Shown here: piece by piece, positions 6,685 through 15,633 of the stretch | Layout of the letters: every line of letters starts with the position of its first letter | Numbering within the stretch: the first letter of the stretch is position 1 | Source: a virus | DNA length: 20,403 bases | Virus record (IMG/VR): IMGVR_UViG_3300044844_000081 | Span: 1 to 20,403 of that record | Direction: 5' to 3' (one strand) | Position numbers and translations under genes: made by a program | Notes under the pieces: generated by a model | What the model was told of the DNA's origin: nothing | Database searches by the model: none | Seen by the model: only the letters and a program-made list of their open reading frames with translations

Positions 6685-7163
6685 TGCTACCAATACCCCT
6701 ACCCTGGCTCATTGTTGGTGTCTTGGTCTCATTATTCGGTACATACCGGGTGGGCCACCACTACGGGTGGATTGAGCGCGACAATGACATGAAATTGGCC
6801 ATTGCCAAAAAGAATGAAGAGTCGAGAAAGATTGAGCAACAGATGGGCGAGAAGCTGCTGGCCCAGGAAGATCAACTAAGAAAGGCACAAGATGAAGTCA
6901 AGAAAAAGCAGTCTGCTATGCATGAGCTTGCTAGGACTGGCCGGCTGCGCCTCCCAGCCCCAAGTTGTCCACAAGCCGCCCCAAGTGCCGCCACTCCCCC
7001 TGGAGATAGCAGACCCCAGCAAACCGATGCAAGCGAACTTGAGCGACAGACTATTGAAGCTCTTATCGACATCGCAGCCGATGGAGACAAAGCCATCACC
7101 AAGCTCAACGCCTGCATCAGCGCCTACAACGAAGTGAGGAGTCTACTGAATGGTCAACAGTGA
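6684..7163 (+). CDS. Rz: Rz-like inner-membrane spanin subunit
   Basis: A 159-residue protein with one N-terminal membrane helix (LPWLIVGVLVSLFGTYRVG, about 6-24). A long charged periplasmic coiled coil follows (about 30-85, with KLAIAKKNEESRKIEQQ), then a Pro-rich hinge and another helix at the C-terminus. This is the i-spanin plan: it would pair with the outer-membrane lipoprotein Rz1 to fuse the membranes at the end of lysis. The identification is strengthened by the lipoprotein gene embedded in a different frame within it, the hallmark of Rz/Rz1 pairs. The start overlaps the preceding stop (TAATG), and its end overlaps the endolysin start by 14 bases. Confidence 0.82.
   Translation: MLPIPLPWLIVGVLVSLFGTYRVGHHYGWIERDNDMKLAIAKKNEESRKIEQQMGEKLLAQEDQLRKAQDEVKKKQSAMHELARTGRLRLPAPSCPQAAPSAATPPGDSRPQQTDASELERQTIEALIDIAADGDKAITKLNACISAYNEVRSLLNGQQ
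6892..7137 (+). CDS. Rz1: Rz1-like spanin lipoprotein embedded in Rz
   Basis: An 81-residue reading frame lying wholly inside the Rz gene in another frame. It begins MKSRKSSLLCMSLLGLAGCA: positively charged N-terminus, hydrophobic stretch, then lipobox LAGC with the acceptor Cys at residue 19. The mature protein is Pro-rich (KPPQVPPLPLEI), as expected for an o-spanin. The ATG at 6892 gives a complete signal peptide; a second ATG at 6922 would leave only a short hydrophobic stretch and is less likely. Embedded Rz1 genes are well known from lambda. The mature part, about 62 residues, is somewhat longer than lambda's. Confidence 0.82.
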   Translation: MKSRKSSLLCMSLLGLAGCASQPQVVHKPPQVPPLPLEIADPSKPMQANLSDRLLKLLSTSQPMETKPSPSSTPASAPTTK

Positions 7164-7743
7164 GCAATTGGCACGGCTGCATATTGGCCCAGAGTGGGTC
7201 GATGCGCTCAATGCCACATTTGAAAGATTCGACATTTCAACGCCATTGCGTCAGGCTGCCTTTATTGGCCAGTGTGGCCATGAGTGTGGCAACTTCAAGG
7301 TGCTTGAGGAAAATCTGAATTACCGGGCTGAAGCATTGCAAAAGCTCTGGCCAAAGCGCTTTGACGCTGCCAAGGCCCAGATGTGTGCCAGGAATCCCAA
7401 GCTGATCGCCAACACTGTTTATAGCAACAGGATGGGCAACCGGGATGAGGCCAGCGGTGATGGCTGGCGTTTCCGGGGAAGGGGTGCGATCCAGCTGACT
7501 GGGTCTAGCTCCTATTTTCATGCTGGCAAAGCATTAGGTGTTGACTTTTGGGCCAACCCCGATTTAGTGGCCACGCCCCAGTATGCTGCGCTGACTGCTG
7601 GGTGGTTTTGGAACACCCACAAGCTCAACCAGTATGCAGACAGCCAGGACTATAAGACCATGACCAAAAAGATCAATGGCGGCTTTATCGGCCTGGAAGA
7701 CCGGATCAAGCACATCAACCATGCGCTGTCTGTCCTGACATAA
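7150..7743 (+). CDS. GH19 (chitinase-like) endolysin
   Basis: A 197-residue peptidoglycan-degrading enzyme of the glycoside hydrolase 19 lysozyme-like family. Key parts are FIGQCGHECGNF (38-49, with catalytic-type Glu45 after His44), LEENLNYRAEAL (52-63), YSNRMGN (about 96-102), the characteristic RFRGRGAIQLTG (about 113-124), and INGG near residue 175. Length is normal for single-domain phage GH19 endolysins. There is no signal peptide, SAR helix or wall-binding domain, so export probably depends on the holin. The gene overlaps the end of Rz by 14 bases and closes the lysis cassette. Confidence 0.9.
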   Translation: MVNSEQLARLHIGPEWVDALNATFERFDISTPLRQAAFIGQCGHECGNFKVLEENLNYRAEALQKLWPKRFDAAKAQMCARNPKLIANTVYSNRMGNRDEASGDGWRFRGRGAIQLTGSSSYFHAGKALGVDFWANPDLVATPQYAALTAGWFWNTHKLNQYADSQDYKTMTKKINGGFIGLEDRIKHINHALSVLT

Positions 7744-7750
7744 TTACCCC

Positions 7751-8401
7751 ATGGCCAGCCAAACACAACAGCTTGAAAACCCTGCACCACCAGCCCTTGG
7801 TTATCCGACCGAGGTCTATGAGCGCAGGCACTTCAACGAGAACAACAGCGCTCTGAATATTTACTTCAGAAAGCTGACCACTGTTCTCGGCTCTTTGTTT
7901 GGTCCAAGAGGTGGCCGGTTTATGAACAACCCTCATGGGGCTTTTCAAGACTCGACAGACCAGGTGGCTGCAAACACCACCACAGCCTATGCTGTCACAT
8001 TCAACACCACAGACTTTTCAAACGGGGTGACGCTGGCCAGTGGCTCCAGGTTAACTGTTGTCGATGCTGGAATCTGGAACTGTCAATTTTCAATTCAGTT
8101 TAAGAACACGACCAATGACACCCAGGATGTGGATATTTGGTTCAGACTGAATGGGACAAACATTGATAATTCAAACAGCAGATTTTCAATGCCAGCCAGA
8201 AAGTCTTCTGGTGATCCAAGTCATTTGATTGCAGCCATGAACTTCTTTGCAAGCATGGACAGCACCGACTATCTTGAGATAATGTGGAGACCAAGCGATG
8301 TTGGTGTTTCCATTGAGCATTACGGGACAAGCACCAGTCCAACGCGACCAGCAGTGCCATCGGCCATCGTCACGATGAGCTTTGTGTCTAACATTACATA
8401 A
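7751..8401 (+). CDS. Beta-rich virion protein, possible C1q/TNF-like fold
   Basis: A 216-residue protein. Residues 1-65 are a Pro/Asn-rich linker and helix (ALGYPTEVYERRHFNENNSA, FRKLTTVLGSLFG). Residues about 70-216 are a beta-rich domain with TTTAYAVTFNTTDFSNGV, GIWNCQFSIQFKNT, DVDIWFRLNG and a terminal VPSAIVTMSFV, the strand pattern of the jelly-roll modules found on phage tips and decoration proteins. No membrane segment or enzyme motif is seen. It opens the structural block after the lysis cassette. No Shine-Dalgarno sequence is obvious upstream of the ATG (taattacccc). Probable tail or fibre accessory protein; the fold call is inference. Confidence 0.6.
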   Translation: MASQTQQLENPAPPALGYPTEVYERRHFNENNSALNIYFRKLTTVLGSLFGPRGGRFMNNPHGAFQDSTDQVAANTTTAYAVTFNTTDFSNGVTLASGSRLTVVDAGIWNCQFSIQFKNTTNDTQDVDIWFRLNGTNIDNSNSRFSMPARKSSGDPSHLIAAMNFFASMDSTDYLEIMWRPSDVGVSIEHYGTSTSPTRPAVPSAIVTMSFVSNIT

Positions 8402-8409
8402 TCGTCATC

Positions 8410-9888
8410 ATGTACATACCTCTCAAATTACCTCCAGGTGTTTTCCGAAATGGTACTGAATACCAGGCAGCAGGCCGCTGGTATGACGCAAACCTAGTGC
8501 GCTGGTATGAAGGGACCCTGCGGCCCATCAATGGATGGCGTACCAGGTCAAGCTCACAAATGACAGGCTCATGCCGTGGACTCATCACCTGGCGCGACAA
8601 CAGCGCCAACCGATGGATTGCCGCTGGCACGCATTCCAAGCTCTATGTAATGAATGAGCTTGGAACACTCAAAGACATCACGCCAACAGGCTTTACCACG
8701 GGTTACGCCAGCTCAACAGTGCTGACGGGCTATGGCTACAATGTTTATGGCAGCTTTGCCTATGGCGTGGCCAGGCCCGACACCGGCACACCTATTGCAG
8801 CCACCACCTGGTCCATGGACACATGGGGTGAGTATTTGGTGGCGTGTTCATCCTGGGATGGCAAGCTCTATGAGTGGCAATTGGGCTTTTCATCGCCCAC
8901 ACTGGCCGCAGCAATTACCAATGCCCCAGTTAACAACAAGGCAGTCCTGGTCACCCAAGAGCGAATCATCTTTGCCCTTGGCGCTGGTGGCAATCCACGC
9001 AAGGTCAAGTGGTGCGACCAGGAAGACAATACCCAATGGACACCGGCAGGCGACAACCTGGCAGGCGATTATGACCTGGCCACTCCTGGCTCTCTCATCG
9101 CTGGCAAGCGCGTGAAGGGTGTGAATCTACTGTTCACCGATGTGGATGTCCACACGGCCCAGTATGTTGGCGCTCCATTCGTTTATGGCTTTGAGAAGGC
9201 AGGCTCGGGCTGCGGTCTCATTTCGGCCCAGTCTGTGGCGGCCATCGACACGGCAGCCATTTGGATGAGCAAAGCAGGCTTCTGGATTTATGACGGCTAT
9301 GTCAAGCCACTGCCAAGCGATGTGGGCGACTACATCTTTGGAAACATCAACTATGCCCAGGCATCCAAGATTTATGCTGTCCACAACAGCAAGTTTGGTG
9401 AGATTTGGTGGTTCTACCCAAGCGCATCGAGCAATGAAAATGACAGTTATGTCACTTTCAATTACCGCGAAAACCACTGGAATATTGGCTTGATGGCCAG
9501 ACTGGCTGGCTCTGACTCTGGCGTGTTTACATATCCCTTGATGGTCTCAAGCGATGGCTACATCTACGAGCATGAGGTCGGCTATGACTACGGCTCGGCC
9601 AGCGTTTACGCTGAGTCTGGCCCAGTGCAATTGGGCAATGGCGACAACATCATGTCTGTCAGGCAAGTCATCCCTGATGAGCAGACACTAGGTGAGGCGG
9701 TGGTGTCATTCAAAACCCGTCTTTATCCAACAGGTTCGCAATCGACATTTGGACCATATACGGCAGCCAATCCGACCAGTGTCCGGTTCTCTGGCCGCCA
9801 GGTCAATGTCAAAGTCACTGGTGACACATTGTCTGACTGGCGAATTGGGGTTATGAGATTAGAGGCTGTGCCATCGGGTAAGCGATGA
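8410..9888 (+). CDS. P22 gp10-like tail hub / DNA stabilisation protein
   Basis: A 492-residue, almost entirely beta protein. The N-terminus reads LKLPPGVFRNGTEYQAAGRW, then YDANLVRWYEGTLRPINGWR. Repeated short motifs follow (LITWRDNSANRWIAAGTHSK, DTWGEYLVACSSWDGKLYEW, RKVKWCDQED) that suggest a propeller. I associate this N-terminus with phage proteins annotated as packaged-DNA stabilisation or tail-hub proteins (P22 gp10-like), which close the portal after packaging. The C-terminal part (about 400-492) is another beta domain. There is no membrane segment. The last bases overlap the next gene as ATGA. The exact family needs a profile search; a virion role is well supported by context. Confidence 0.65.
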   Translation: MYIPLKLPPGVFRNGTEYQAAGRWYDANLVRWYEGTLRPINGWRTRSSSQMTGSCRGLITWRDNSANRWIAAGTHSKLYVMNELGTLKDITPTGFTTGYASSTVLTGYGYNVYGSFAYGVARPDTGTPIAATTWSMDTWGEYLVACSSWDGKLYEWQLGFSSPTLAAAITNAPVNNKAVLVTQERIIFALGAGGNPRKVKWCDQEDNTQWTPAGDNLAGDYDLATPGSLIAGKRVKGVNLLFTDVDVHTAQYVGAPFVYGFEKAGSGCGLISAQSVAAIDTAAIWMSKAGFWIYDGYVKPLPSDVGDYIFGNINYAQASKIYAVHNSKFGEIWWFYPSASSNENDSYVTFNYRENHWNIGLMARLAGSDSGVFTYPLMVSSDGYIYEHEVGYDYGSASVYAESGPVQLGNGDNIMSVRQVIPDEQTLGEAVVSFKTRLYPTGSQSTFGPYTAANPTSVRFSGRQVNVKVTGDTLSDWRIGVMRLEAVPSGKR

Positions 9889-10253
9889 GCGACCAAGAGC
9901 ATTTGGAAAGATTACGCCACCATGTGGAGGCGGCATTAGAATACTCTGGAGGCACACACAATTTTGACGATATTGCCGAGATGGTCCAGGATCACAGATT
10001 GCAGCTGTGGCCAGCCAAAGACTCGGTGGTATTGACAGAGATCATTGTCTATCCCAGGCTAAAGAATTTGCATTATTTTCTGGCTGGTGGCGACCTAGAT
10101 GAACTCTCAAGGATGAGACCATTGATCGAATCCTGGGGCAAGTCTGTTGGCTGCACCAGGGTGACTTTGGCAGGCCGAAGAGGCTGGCAAAAGACATTTT
10201 TGAAAGACGAAGGTTACAGCCCACAGTGGTCTGTACTGGCAAAAGATTTATAG
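9885..10253 (+). CDS. GNAT-like small virion protein (internal virion protein A-like)
   Basis: A 122-residue protein. N-terminal helix SDQEHLERLRHHVEAALEYS, then strands LTEIIVYPRLKNLHYFLAGG (with residues about 50-70 resembling a GNAT core), a helix DELSRMRPLIESWGKSVGC, and the C-terminal strand-helix TRVTLAGRRGWQKTFLKDEG. The late GRRGW...LxxxGY order resembles the C-terminal part of N-acetyltransferase folds. Similar small proteins lie next to ejection-protein genes in podoviruses and are often called internal virion protein A. An acetyl-CoA binding loop is not evident, so catalytic activity is doubtful. It starts in an ATGA overlap with the gp10-like gene. Confidence 0.6.
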   Translation: MSDQEHLERLRHHVEAALEYSGGTHNFDDIAEMVQDHRLQLWPAKDSVVLTEIIVYPRLKNLHYFLAGGDLDELSRMRPLIESWGKSVGCTRVTLAGRRGWQKTFLKDEGYSPQWSVLAKDL

Positions 10254-10263
10254 GGGAAAGATT

Positions 10264-11259
10264 ATGGCAACTTCACCGGCACTAGCATGGTCACTGGCCA
10301 ACGGCATCAGTCAAGAGCAGTTTGACAAGAACATTGTTGACGCAATCAAACAGGGCGAGGCTCAAGGCTTGAGCGATGCCCAGTTTGAAAGCCTGATGAA
10401 TCAATACCAGATCAGCGCTGCTGATGTGGCCCGTGCCACTCAATCAAGCCCTGCGGCTATTCAAGCCCGCATGGAAGCAGCAGCGCCCACAACGGCCACT
10501 GAGATTGCCTACAACCAGGCAGCCATGGATGAGCTGGCAGCGCGTGAAGCGCAGTGGGCCAAGCAGCAGCAACAAAATGCGACTAATTGGGCAGCGCAGC
10601 AGCAGGCCAACACTACCAACTGGGCCGAGCAGCAGCGCTTGAATGAGATCAGGAATCAGCAGCAGATTGCAGCCAATCAAAAGGCTTATGAGGCATACCT
10701 CGCCAGTCAGCAGAAGTTGGCAGCCGAGCAAGCTGCAAAGACCACAGGCTTTCAGACCAGTGTTGGCACAACGCCATTCGCAAATGCCACTCAAGGCTTT
10801 GCACAGAACTTTCAGAATTACCAATCCATTGCACCTGGTGCGCAATACAACCCGGCAGTCACTCCTGGTGGCGCTTCTCCTTACAGCCTGATCATGGGCC
10901 AGATGAAGCCTATGGGCAACCCATACGCAGGCGTGGTGGCAGGCACAGCAATGGGTGGCTATAACCCAGCTCTGTACGACCAAATTGCTGCGGCCAATAC
11001 GGCCAAGACAGTGGCAGAGCAAGCAGCTGCAACACAAAACAATCAGCAAGAATCAACAGGCATGGCCAAAGGCGGCCTGGTCCATGGCGGCCTGATGTTT
11101 GGTGGCAACCCTCCAGGTCCTGATGATGGCGCTGTCAACCTTGACCTTGGCGAGTATGTGATTAAGAAGTCTTCAGTCGATAAGTATGGCAAGGGTCTTC
11201 TGGACATGATCAATGAAGGCAAAGTGCCTGCCAAGAAAATGAAATCTTTACTGGGATAA
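10264..11259 (+). CDS. Internal virion (ejection) protein 1
   Basis: A 331-residue Gln/Ala-rich protein. The N-terminal 70 residues are helical (SDAQFESLMNQYQISAADV). Residues about 85-160 are a Gln-rich coiled coil with an imperfect repeat QQxNxTNWA (WAKQQQQNATNWAAQQQANT). The C-terminus (about 270-331) carries MAKGGLVHGGLMFGGNPPGP, then LDLGEYVIKKSSVDKYGKG and a Lys-rich tail. This Gly-rich turn plus GEYVI module recurs at the ends of phage tape-measure and ejection proteins. The protein lacks clear membrane segments. Position at the head of a block of four similar large genes supports a role in DNA delivery. GGGGAAAG lies upstream of the ATG. Confidence 0.65.
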   Translation: MATSPALAWSLANGISQEQFDKNIVDAIKQGEAQGLSDAQFESLMNQYQISAADVARATQSSPAAIQARMEAAAPTTATEIAYNQAAMDELAAREAQWAKQQQQNATNWAAQQQANTTNWAEQQRLNEIRNQQQIAANQKAYEAYLASQQKLAAEQAAKTTGFQTSVGTTPFANATQGFAQNFQNYQSIAPGAQYNPAVTPGGASPYSLIMGQMKPMGNPYAGVVAGTAMGGYNPALYDQIAAANTAKTVAEQAAATQNNQQESTGMAKGGLVHGGLMFGGNPPGPDDGAVNLDLGEYVIKKSSVDKYGKGLLDMINEGKVPAKKMKSLLG

Positions 11260-11268
11260 GGTGGCAAT

Positions 11269-12207
11269 ATGTCAAAAGGTGGAAGCACAACATCAACAAG
11301 CTCTATTGATCCACAGATCAAGGAAGCATTCCTGGCCAACTTTCAGCAGGCCCAAGGTGTGGCCGGTGCATTGCCGGTCCAGCAGTTTGCCGGGTACAAC
11401 CCCATGTACCAGGCAGGCGAGGAGGCTTTGGTCAACACGGGCCTCGCTGGCCCAGGCATCACTGGCACTGACCTGGCAGCTCAAATGGCTGCTTATGGCG
11501 GTGTCTATCAGCCTGCACAAATTACAGCGCAGCAGACCAATCTGGGCATGACTGGACCAGGCTCCATCGGCTCTTACATGAATCCATACACAAGCATGGT
11601 GCGTGAAAACGCATTGTCCGACCTGGAATCTGCAAGACGCGCTGCCATTCAGCAGACTGGTGAGCGTGCAAATGCTGCCCGTGCATTCGGTGGCTCTCGT
11701 CAAGGTGTGGCCGAGGCTTTGACTAACCAAGGGTTTGCCAAGCAGGCTGCCACACTTGGCACTCAACTCAACGAGCAAGCATTCAACCAGGCAATGGCCG
11801 CGCAGCAGGCAGACATTGCACGCAGATCAGCAGCCGACATTGCCAATCAGCAAGCCGGTTTGCAAGGCGCTCAATTGCGTTTGGGCGGTGCAAGCCAGCT
11901 CGGTAATTTGGCAGCACAACAGCAGGCATTGCGTCTTGGTGGCGCTCAAGCTGTCATGGGCGCTGGTGGTGCGCGTCAGGCTTTGGACCAGCAGCAAATG
12001 GATGCCATTCGCAACATTGGTTTGCAGCGCCTTGGTATTGTCCAGTCTTCACTTGGTGCGCAGCCTGCCAACCTTGGCATGGTGGCACAGACTCCAAGCT
12101 ATTCAAACCCAGCATCGAGCGCATTGGGTGGTGCTTTGGCTGGTGGCCAATTGTTTGGACCAATGGGCGCTGTGGCTGGTGGTGTTCTTGGCCTTTTAGG
12201 CAGTTAA
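11269..12207 (+). CDS. Internal virion (ejection) protein 2
   Basis: A 312-residue protein rich in Ala, Gln and Gly. It begins MSKGGSTTSTSSIDPQIKEA. Residues about 100-215 form a long amphipathic helical region (MVRENALSDLESARRAAIQQ, then ARAFGGSRQGVAEAL). The last 45 residues are Gly/Ala-rich and hydrophobic (ASSALGGALAGGQLFGPMGA, VAGGVLGLLG), which could insert into the host membrane. This composition, with low complexity, Ala/Gln helices and a Gly-rich hydrophobic end, is typical of podoviral ejection proteins. AAGGTGG precedes the ATG, and spacing to both neighbours is about ten bases. I cannot match it to a specific P22 or T7 protein by sequence. Confidence 0.65.
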   Translation: MSKGGSTTSTSSIDPQIKEAFLANFQQAQGVAGALPVQQFAGYNPMYQAGEEALVNTGLAGPGITGTDLAAQMAAYGGVYQPAQITAQQTNLGMTGPGSIGSYMNPYTSMVRENALSDLESARRAAIQQTGERANAARAFGGSRQGVAEALTNQGFAKQAATLGTQLNEQAFNQAMAAQQADIARRSAADIANQQAGLQGAQLRLGGASQLGNLAAQQQALRLGGAQAVMGAGGARQALDQQQMDAIRNIGLQRLGIVQSSLGAQPANLGMVAQTPSYSNPASSALGGALAGGQLFGPMGAVAGGVLGLLGS

Positions 12208-12217
12208 GGGGTAAGCG

Positions 12218-13519
12218 ATGGCAGACTTTGATTTTGGCGGCCTTTTAGGCAATGCATTTGGCGCTAATTCTGGCAGTGAGCTTGAAAAGCTATTGACAGC
12301 CCAACAGCGCCAAAACCTTGGCACTCAGTCTGCACTGTCAGCAGCTGCTGCTTTGCTCCAGGCTGGTGGCCGTAGTCCACAGCGAATCAGCCTTGGCCAA
12401 GCACTTGGATCAGCACTTCAAGCTGGCCAAGGCGCATACGAAAAAGGCACTGCTGGTGCAATCAATCAGTTAATGCTTGGTGCAAAGCTCAAAGAGATGC
12501 AGCAAGAGTCTGCTGGCAATGAGTCTTGGAGACGATTGCTTGGTGGCATGCCATCTCCAGTCGCGACTACTGGGGCAGCGCAACCAATGCCAACTGGCCC
12601 GGCTGTACCAACTGCCGAGCAAGAGATGGCAGCGCCAGCACCAGTGCAGGCAGACCCACTCGCATTCTTAAACCCAGTGCAAAGAGCTTTGCTGGCCAAT
12701 ATGCCACGCAAAGAGGGTATGTCTGAAGTGTTGAAAATGACGCAATCTCAGGCTGAATTTGGAAAGCCAGAGCCAGTCGTGATGAATGGCAAGACTGTCA
12801 TGGTCCAGTACAACAAACTGGGTGAGTCACGCATTGCCAAAGATGTTTCGCCCTATGAGGCTCAATCCCCTGACATTCGCGCTGTTGAGTACATCAGTGG
12901 CAAGCCATTGGCTGGAACTGGCCAAGAGGGCATTGGTGCTGTTGGCCAGTATCGTCAGCAGATTGCACCAAGGACTCAGGTCACTGTGCCAGTCGACATG
13001 ACTGGTGGCCAAAAAGGCTTTGAAAATGAGATGAGCCTGGCCAAGGCATTTAAGGCCGAGCCAATTTACAAAGATTACAGCGACATGAAGTCTGCTTTTG
13101 GCCAGGTGGTTTCATCTTTGAGCCAAGGCACACCAATTGGTGATGTGGCTGGTGCGACCAAAGTGATGAAATTGCTAGACCCAGGCTCTGTTGTTCGAGA
13201 GTCTGAGCTTGGCATTGCCATGGCAGCCTCTGGCCGCATGGACCGATTGAACAACTATTTCAGCAACATGATGTCTGGCCAGAAGCTCACGCCCACACAG
13301 CGCGAAGACTTTAAGGCTTTGTCAAATGAGCTGTATGCAGCCGCTGGTCAAGCGTATAACCAAAAGCGCAAAGAGTATGAAACATTTGGTGATGCGTATG
13401 GTTTCAAGAATCTCACGCCAGCCCTTGGCGCTCCAGCTGCTATCCCATCACTAATGCGTGGTGGAGCTGGTGGCGGTGGTGCAGCGCGACCATCTCTTGG
13501 TAGCATCTTCAACAAATAA
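12218..13519 (+). CDS. Internal virion (ejection) protein 3
   Basis: A 433-residue protein. The N-terminal 90 residues are helical (LEKLLTAQQRQNLGTQSALS, ALLQAGGRSPQRISLGQALG). A Pro/Ala-rich linker occupies about 115-150 (ATTGAAQPMPTGPAVPTAEQ). The C-terminal domain, about 250-400, is helical with conserved-looking segments (FENEMSLAKAFKAEPIYKDY, LDPGSVVRESELGIAMAASG, LTPTQREDFKALSNELYAAA), and the end is Gly-rich. The LDPxSVVRExE and KEYE features recall helical segments in phage ejection proteins and lytic-transglycosylase-linked virion proteins, but I see no catalytic motif. It starts after AAGGGG and lies ten bases after the preceding gene. Probable DNA-delivery protein. Confidence 0.62.
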   Translation: MADFDFGGLLGNAFGANSGSELEKLLTAQQRQNLGTQSALSAAAALLQAGGRSPQRISLGQALGSALQAGQGAYEKGTAGAINQLMLGAKLKEMQQESAGNESWRRLLGGMPSPVATTGAAQPMPTGPAVPTAEQEMAAPAPVQADPLAFLNPVQRALLANMPRKEGMSEVLKMTQSQAEFGKPEPVVMNGKTVMVQYNKLGESRIAKDVSPYEAQSPDIRAVEYISGKPLAGTGQEGIGAVGQYRQQIAPRTQVTVPVDMTGGQKGFENEMSLAKAFKAEPIYKDYSDMKSAFGQVVSSLSQGTPIGDVAGATKVMKLLDPGSVVRESELGIAMAASGRMDRLNNYFSNMMSGQKLTPTQREDFKALSNELYAAAGQAYNQKRKEYETFGDAYGFKNLTPALGAPAAIPSLMRGGAGGGGAARPSLGSIFNK

Positions 13520-13527
13520 GGACCATC

Positions 13528-15633
13528 ATGGACGGCATTAAAGAGAAGATCAAAGAAGCACAAAAGGCCGGGTATGGCGATGACGAGATCATCCAATTCC
13601 TGGCCCAAATGCCAACTGTTGGAACTCAAGTTACCACAGCACTTGAGAATCAATACAAGCCAAGCGAGATTCTGAAATTCCTAGCCGAGTCCAAATCAAA
13701 GGCATTTGAGGCTGGCGCTGGATTGAGCAAGACAACACGCGCAATGGCCAGTGCTGCCGGTGGCCCGACTTTTGGCTTTGCCGATGAATTGGCTGGTGTT
13801 ATTGGCGCTCCAATGTTGGCCATGCAAAAAGGCGTGCCATTGTCTGAAGCCTACACAATGGGCCGTGATATTTTCCGAGGCGCTGCTGAGTCTTATGAGA
13901 AAGAAGCGCCATGGACATCGGCTGGTCTCAAACTGGCTGCAAGCGCTCCAATGATGATTGCTGGCATTCCAAGCAAAGTGGCACAAGAAACTGGCAAGGC
14001 AATCATGCCTGCCATTGAAGCCATTGCCCCACGCATCGCACCAGCTGTGCAACGAGCTGGTCAGTATGTGGCTGGGGCGCCAGCAGCTGGCCAGGTCATG
14101 GGTCTTGGCCAACGCACAGTCCAGGCCGGTGCTTCTGGTGCAGGCTATGGATTGCTCGGTGGCATTGGTGAATCCACTGGCCAAAGCGCCCAAGAAATTC
14201 TGGCTGATGCTGCAAAAAGCACATTGGTCAGTGGTGGTCTTGGTGCTGTATCTCAGCCTGCCATGGCCATCTTAGGTGCTGGTGGTCGCCAAGTTATGGC
14301 TCGCGTTTCTCCCACATCTGCTGGCACTTACGCGCAGCAAAAGGTGGCAGAGTCTTTGATGCGTGATGTGCCAGAGGCTTTGGCCCCAAGTGCATTGACC
14401 ATGGCTCAAGCCCGTCTGGCCAAATTAGGCCCAGAGGCTCGCATTGCTGATGTTGGTGGCAAGTCCACACGCAATTTGCTCGATGTGCAGGCGACATTGC
14501 CTGGCACAACGACTGAGGCTGTCGAGCGTGCCATCAGAGAGCGCCAAGCAACACGCGCAGGCCGTTTGATGACTGCTGCTGATGAAACCCTTGGCACTCA
14601 AGGCGCTCAATTCATGCAAAAGCTCGATGACTTCAGCGCCCAGCGTTTTGCTGAATCTCGCCCGTTCTATAACGCCATTGACAAAGCAGCTTTGAAAGTT
14701 GACGAGTCACTGGCCGATGTCTTGAACAAATCACAGGCGGTCCAAGGGTCTGCTGAACTGTTGTTTAGGACAAAGACTGGACAGACGATTGACCTGGCCA
14801 AGTTAAAGCCTGGTGATCCAGTGCCAATGAATGTCTTGGACACACTCAAGCAATCTCTTTATGACACATCACAGGCTTTGCGCAAGACTGGCAACAATTC
14901 ACAAGCCAATGCCTACGATGCCGTGCGTCAACAATTGGTCGGTGTGCTTGAGGCCCAGTCGCCAAAGATTGGTGGCCAGTCTGCATACACCATGGCCATG
15001 AAGACCTGGGCTGGACCAACACAAATGATGGATGCAGCAGAACTTGGTCGCAAGTCCATGACTGGTGACATTCTTGAACTTGGTCAGACCATTAAGGGAT
15101 TCTCGCCATCAGAAGTCGATGCATTCCGCATTGGCGCTTTGCAGGCTTTGCGTCAGAAGACTGGCACAGAGGCTGGCCAGACATCTTTGCTCAAGATGTG
15201 GAAAGAGCCAGCCACGCAAGACAGACTCAAAGAAGTGTTTGGCAATGACTACCGCGCATTTGCGTCTGCCGTGGCCAAAGAGTCAAGATTGAAAGGTCTG
15301 GAGTCTGCTGGCCGTGGCTCACAAACTGCTGCGCGTTTGGCTGGCACTGCTGATCTTGATGTCGCACCATTGGGCCAGGCTGCAATGGCAGCATCGGCTG
15401 GCAATGTGCCAGGCATTGTGGCTGCTGCCACAAACCTGATGAATCAGACCAGAACTCCAGAGGCTGTGCGAAATGAGATCGGCAAGATTTTGCTGTCGCG
15501 TGATCCACAGCAATTGGCCCAATTGTCTGAAGTGATCAAGAAGTTGAACGAATCACGCGCCAGAGCTGCTGCCATTGGTGGCCGACCAGCTGGCCAGATC
15601 GGATCAATGATCACTGGCTATGAGGGTCAATAA
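13528..15633 (+). CDS. Internal virion (DNA transfer) protein 4, largest
   Basis: A 701-residue, mainly helical protein. It starts with a short helical module (IKEAQKAGYGDDEIIQFLAQ, then YKPSEILKFLAES) that I have seen at the N-terminus of large phage DNA-transfer proteins. Residues about 60-260 are Gly/Ala-rich and include moderately hydrophobic stretches (GLKLAASAPMMIAGIPSKVA) that could line a membrane channel. The remainder is a long Ala/Gln/Lys helical region (FMQKLDDFSAQRFAESRPFY, NNSQANAYDAVRQQLVGVL). No transglycosylase or peptidase motif is evident. AAGGA precedes the ATG. It ends the rightward virion block, and its last 23 bases overlap the end of the convergent leftward gene. Confidence 0.65.
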   Translation: MDGIKEKIKEAQKAGYGDDEIIQFLAQMPTVGTQVTTALENQYKPSEILKFLAESKSKAFEAGAGLSKTTRAMASAAGGPTFGFADELAGVIGAPMLAMQKGVPLSEAYTMGRDIFRGAAESYEKEAPWTSAGLKLAASAPMMIAGIPSKVAQETGKAIMPAIEAIAPRIAPAVQRAGQYVAGAPAAGQVMGLGQRTVQAGASGAGYGLLGGIGESTGQSAQEILADAAKSTLVSGGLGAVSQPAMAILGAGGRQVMARVSPTSAGTYAQQKVAESLMRDVPEALAPSALTMAQARLAKLGPEARIADVGGKSTRNLLDVQATLPGTTTEAVERAIRERQATRAGRLMTAADETLGTQGAQFMQKLDDFSAQRFAESRPFYNAIDKAALKVDESLADVLNKSQAVQGSAELLFRTKTGQTIDLAKLKPGDPVPMNVLDTLKQSLYDTSQALRKTGNNSQANAYDAVRQQLVGVLEAQSPKIGGQSAYTMAMKTWAGPTQMMDAAELGRKSMTGDILELGQTIKGFSPSEVDAFRIGALQALRQKTGTEAGQTSLLKMWKEPATQDRLKEVFGNDYRAFASAVAKESRLKGLESAGRGSQTAARLAGTADLDVAPLGQAAMAASAGNVPGIVAAATNLMNQTRTPEAVRNEIGKILLSRDPQQLAQLSEVIKKLNESRARAAAIGGRPAGQIGSMITGYEGQ

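Noticed and set aside
10444-11049. 201-residue minus-strand open frame
   Set aside because: It lies wholly inside the first ejection-protein gene, whose plus-strand product has normal phage composition and a recognisable GEYVI C-terminal module. The minus frame encodes an odd Cys/Leu/His-rich sequence caused by Gln/Ala codons read in reverse.
11735-12199. 154-residue plus-strand frame inside ejection protein 2
   Set aside because: Out of frame with a convincing gene, with no ribosome site and an unnatural Trp/His/Ser-rich composition.
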